Positions 6,306-8,399 of a stretch of DNA of 8,399 nucleotides are shown here, in pieces. The position numbers and the translations under genes were made by a program. Source of the stretch: Oscillospiraceae bacterium (GTDB lineage Bacteria; Bacillota; Clostridia; Oscillospirales; Acutalibacteraceae); contig JAFLUK010000064.1 in assembly GCA_022508865.1 (NCBI GenBank), positions 1 to 8,399 of the forward strand, in the 5' to 3' direction. The notes beneath the pieces are model-generated. The model saw only the letters and a list, made by a program, of their open reading frames with translations, was not told the DNA's origin and did not search any database. How positions within the stretch are numbered: the stretch's first letter is position 1; the number at the start of each line of letters is the position of its first letter.

Positions 6306-8114
6306 TTAGCCTTTTACAATAGCGGCAAACTTACATGTTGAAATACATGCACCGCACTTAACACACTTTGTTGTGTCAATTTCAAGAGCAGGCTTCTTTT
6401 TGCCCGGAGCTGTATAATCAGTAACGCTGATAGCGTTTGCAGGACAAGCCTTTGCGCACATACCGCAGCCATAGCATTTATCCTTAATAATTGAGTATGA
6501 AAGAAGGTTCTTACATACGCCGGCAGGACACTTTTTGTCAACAACGTGAGCAATATATTCATCTTTGAAGTATCTCAATGTAGAAAGTACAGGGTTTGGA
6601 GCTGTCTGACCAAGACCGCAAAGAGAGTTAGACTTAATGTAGTAGCAAAGCTCTTCCATCTCGTCAATAAGCTCAAGAGTACCTTCGCCGTTAGTGATTT
6701 TTTCAAGCATTTCAAGAAGACGCTTTGTACCGATACGGCAAGGAGTACACTTACCACAGGATTCGTCAACGGTAAATTCAAGGAAGAATTTGGCAATATC
6801 AACCATACAAGTTGATTCGTCCATAACGATAAGTCCGCCGGAACCCATCATTGAGCCGATTTCAAGAAGGTTATCGTAGTCAATCGGAATGTCAAGATGC
6901 TGTTCAGGGATACAACCGCCGGAAGGACCACCTGTCTGAGCTGCCTTAAACTTTTTGCCGTTAGGAATACCGCCGCCGATTTCTTCAACGATTTCTCTGA
7001 GGGTTGTACCCATAGGAACTTCAACCAGACCGGTGTGGTTAATCTTACCGCCAAGAGCGAATACCTTGGTACCCTTACTCTTTTCTGTACCAACAGAAGA
7101 GAACCATTCAGCGCCGTTAAGAATAATCTGGGCAATATTAGCATAGGTTTCAACGTTATTAAGAATTGTAGGCTTCTTATAAAGACCCTTAAGAGCAGGG
7201 AACGGAGGACGAGGTCTTGGCTCGCCACGCTTGCCTTCAATAGAAGTCATAAGAGAAGTTTCTTCACCGCATACAAAAGCACCTGCGCCAAGTCTTAACT
7301 GAATGTCAAATGAGAAGTCTGTGCCGAAGATGTTGTCGCCGAGAAGACCATACTCGTGGGCTTGATCAATAGCAATCTGTAAACGCTTAACAGCAATTGG
7401 ATATTCAGCACGTACATATATGTAACCCATAGAAGCGCCAATTGCATAACCCGCAATAGCCATTGCTTCAAGAACTGCGTGTGGGTCGCCTTCCAGAACG
7501 GAACGGTCCATAAATGCACCTGGGTCACCTTCGTCAGCGTTACAGCAAACATACTTCTGGTCAGCATCATTTGCAGCAGCAAATTTCCACTTTAAGCCGG
7601 TAGGGAAGCCGGCGCCGCCTCTGCCTCTGAGACCGGAGTCAAGAACAGTCTGGATAACACTCTCGGGAGTCATCTCTGTAAGAACCTTACCAAGAGCCTG
7701 ATATCCGTCCATAGCAATATATTCGTCAATCTTTTCAGGGTCGATTACACCGCAGTTACGCAGTGCAATTCTTCTCTGCTTTGCATAGAATGCAGTTTTG
7801 TTAAGTGATTTGATAGTATCCTCTTCAACAGTCTCCTGGTACAGAAGTCTTGTAACGATTCTACCCTTGAGAAGATGTTCTTCAACAATTTCAGGAATAT
7901 CGTCAACATTAACCATACTGTAGAAGCTGCCCTCCGGATAAACTACCATAATCGGGCCGAGAGCACAAAGACCAAAGCAGCCTGTTGTAATAACATTGAC
8001 TTCATTTTCAAGTCCTTTTGCAGCAAGCTCTTCTTTGAGTCTCTCAACAATTTTTAAGCTGTCTGAAGAGGTACATCCGGTACCGCCGCAAACCAGCACA
8101 TTAGAACGATACAT
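6306..8114 (-). CDS. hydB: NADH-binding, FMN-containing hydrogenase subunit HydB (NuoF-like)
   Basis: This flavoprotein subunit of 602 residues should exchange electrons between NAD(H), ferredoxin and HydA in the cytoplasm. Its layout is that of HydB in trimeric electron-bifurcating hydrogenases. Residues 1-95 form a thioredoxin-like [2Fe-2S] domain (Cys9, 14, 46, 50). The NuoF core has the glycine-rich GLRGRGGAGFPTGLKW (161-176), the FMN-site stretch CNADEGDPGAFMDR (191-204) and CGEETSLMTSIEG (282-294). A [4Fe-4S] site follows (ESCGKCTPCR, Cys453, 456, 459, plus Cys499). A CPAGVC pair (529, 534) precedes two ferredoxin motifs (Cys547, 550, 553, 557 and Cys584, 587, 590, 594). No core ligand is missing. 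AAGGAGG at 8122-8128 lies 7 bases before the ATG, a strong start. NADP-reducing hydrogenases (HndC) and NuoF-like formate dehydrogenase subunits share this layout, but the adjacent H-cluster gene settles the hydrogenase role. Confidence 0.95.
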   Translation of the reverse strand: MYRSNVLVCGGTGCTSSDSLKIVERLKEELAAKGLENEVNVITTGCFGLCALGPIMVVYPEGSFYSMVNVDDIPEIVEEHLLKGRIVTRLLYQETVEEDTIKSLNKTAFYAKQRRIALRNCGVIDPEKIDEYIAMDGYQALGKVLTEMTPESVIQTVLDSGLRGRGGAGFPTGLKWKFAAANDADQKYVCCNADEGDPGAFMDRSVLEGDPHAVLEAMAIAGYAIGASMGYIYVRAEYPIAVKRLQIAIDQAHEYGLLGDNIFGTDFSFDIQLRLGAGAFVCGEETSLMTSIEGKRGEPRPRPPFPALKGLYKKPTILNNVETYANIAQIILNGAEWFSSVGTEKSKGTKVFALGGKINHTGLVEVPMGTTLREIVEEIGGGIPNGKKFKAAQTGGPSGGCIPEQHLDIPIDYDNLLEIGSMMGSGGLIVMDESTCMVDIAKFFLEFTVDESCGKCTPCRIGTKRLLEMLEKITNGEGTLELIDEMEELCYYIKSNSLCGLGQTAPNPVLSTLRYFKDEYIAHVVDKKCPAGVCKNLLSYSIIKDKCYGCGMCAKACPANAISVTDYTAPGKKKPALEIDTTKCVKCGACISTCKFAAIVKG

Positions 8115-8121
8115 AGTGGGT

Positions 8122-8128
8122 CCTCCTT
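8122..8128 (-). promoter_or_regulatory. Strong ribosome binding site of hydB
   Basis: Minus-strand AAGGAGG (8128 down to 8122) is 7 bases from the hydB ATG at 8114. It begins just one base after the stop codon of the preceding gene, which favours continuous translation along one mRNA. Confidence 0.85.
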
Positions 8129-8129
8129 A

Positions 8130-8399
8130 TTAAGTATTAGCACCGATTGTATATTCGGTAACTACGTTTCTGTTTACAAGATGGTCATTAACAACCTTAA
8201 CAGCTTTTTCAGGTGTCATTTTGACATAAGTGATTTTGTCCTCACCGGGGATTTCAATTTCAACTACAGGTTCAAATTGGCAAATACCAATACATCCTGT
8301 CTGTGTAATTGTAACATCCTGTAAGCCTCTCTTTGCAACTTCCTCTGTAAAAGCATTGAGAACAGGACGAGCACCTGCCGCAATACCACATGTTGCCAT
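8130..8399 (-). CDS. (2Fe-2S) ferredoxin-domain (thioredoxin-fold) protein of the hydrogenase operon (5'-truncated)
   Basis: Eighty-nine residues are visible, opening MATCGIAAGARPV and ending EYTIGANT. Remembered homologues of about 120-125 residues have a further N-terminal part before a (V)GMATCGIAAGA-like segment. The Met at the right edge is therefore probably internal, and the true start lies beyond 8399. The fold resembles the C-terminal ferredoxin domain of NuoE and the N-terminal domain of HydB: a first cysteine strand (Cys4), a helix, then TGCIGICQFEPVVEI (Cys36, Cys40) and an acidic C-terminal helix region. The expected second ligand of a CxxxxC pair is missing (CGIAAG). It stops 15 bases before hydB, so it belongs to the same operon. 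It probably carries or passes electrons, or aids assembly, next to HydB; its exact role is not established by sequence. It is not HydC itself, as no full NuoE domain is visible. Confidence 0.82.
   Translation of the reverse strand: MATCGIAAGARPVLNAFTEEVAKRGLQDVTITQTGCIGICQFEPVVEIEIPGEDKITYVKMTPEKAVKVVNDHLVNRNVVTEYTIGANT

Noticed and set aside
6848..7298. Long open frames antisense to or in another frame of hydB (130 and 133 codons)
   Set aside because: Both lie within conserved NuoF coding sequence and show no family features; they are by-products of its codon pattern.
6306..8114. Assignment of HydB as respiratory complex I subunit NuoF
   Set aside because: The added N-terminal [2Fe-2S] and C-terminal ferredoxin domains and the adjacent H-cluster gene point to a soluble hydrogenase rather than complex I.
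8397..8399. ATG at the right edge as the true start of the ferredoxin-like protein
   Set aside because: It coincides with the window edge, and remembered homologues have additional N-terminal residues before this Met; the gene is treated as truncated.

Overview
The window looks like chromosomal DNA from a low-GC Gram-positive anaerobe, most likely a gut-type member of the Clostridia (Oscillospiraceae/Lachnospiraceae-like; the family is inferred). Four things point this way: strong AGGAGG-type ribosome binding sites, hairpin-plus-T-run terminators after every complete transcription unit, a surface protein with cell-wall-binding repeats, and a multisubunit NADH-linked [FeFe] hydrogenase typical of fermenting Clostridia. 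No rRNA, tRNA, CRISPR array, IS element or phage gene was seen.

Left half, plus strand. (1) Bases 1-1158 are the 3' part of a cell-surface peptidoglycan hydrolase: the end of an NlpC/P60 domain, a short cell-wall-binding repeat, two PG_binding_1 domains, acidic linkers and a C-terminal membrane anchor with a basic tail. A strong terminator closes it. (2) Bases 1301-2659 encode a very AT-rich polytopic membrane protein resembling GT-C (family 39-like) glycosyltransferases, followed by a perfect 12-bp terminator hairpin. (3) A near-consensus sigma-A promoter at 2833-2861 drives a single-gene unit, bases 2903-4426, for a neurotransmitter:sodium symporter (SNF/SLC6) family transporter.

Right half, minus strand. 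Bases 8399 to 4548 hold the distal part of a hydrogenase operon, read right to left: a truncated thioredoxin-fold ferredoxin-like protein, HydB (NuoF-like, binding FMN, NADH and Fe-S clusters) and HydA (the catalytic [FeFe] subunit with the H-cluster). The genes are 15 and 12 bases apart, so they are very probably cotranscribed. HydA and HydB with a NuoE-like HydC (expected further right, not visible) would form a soluble enzyme that couples NADH and reduced ferredoxin oxidation to H2 release, or the reverse. Convergent terminators at 4445-4517 separate this operon from the transporter.

I see no wholly new system. The points most worth a second look are the altered H-cluster L1 motif in HydA (TSCSPGW in place of TSCCPxW, with an extra Cys beside L3), the loss of one expected cluster cysteine in the truncated ferredoxin-like protein, the mixed bacterial/animal-like ion-site residues in the transporter, and the compositional island formed by the glycosyltransferase-like gene.
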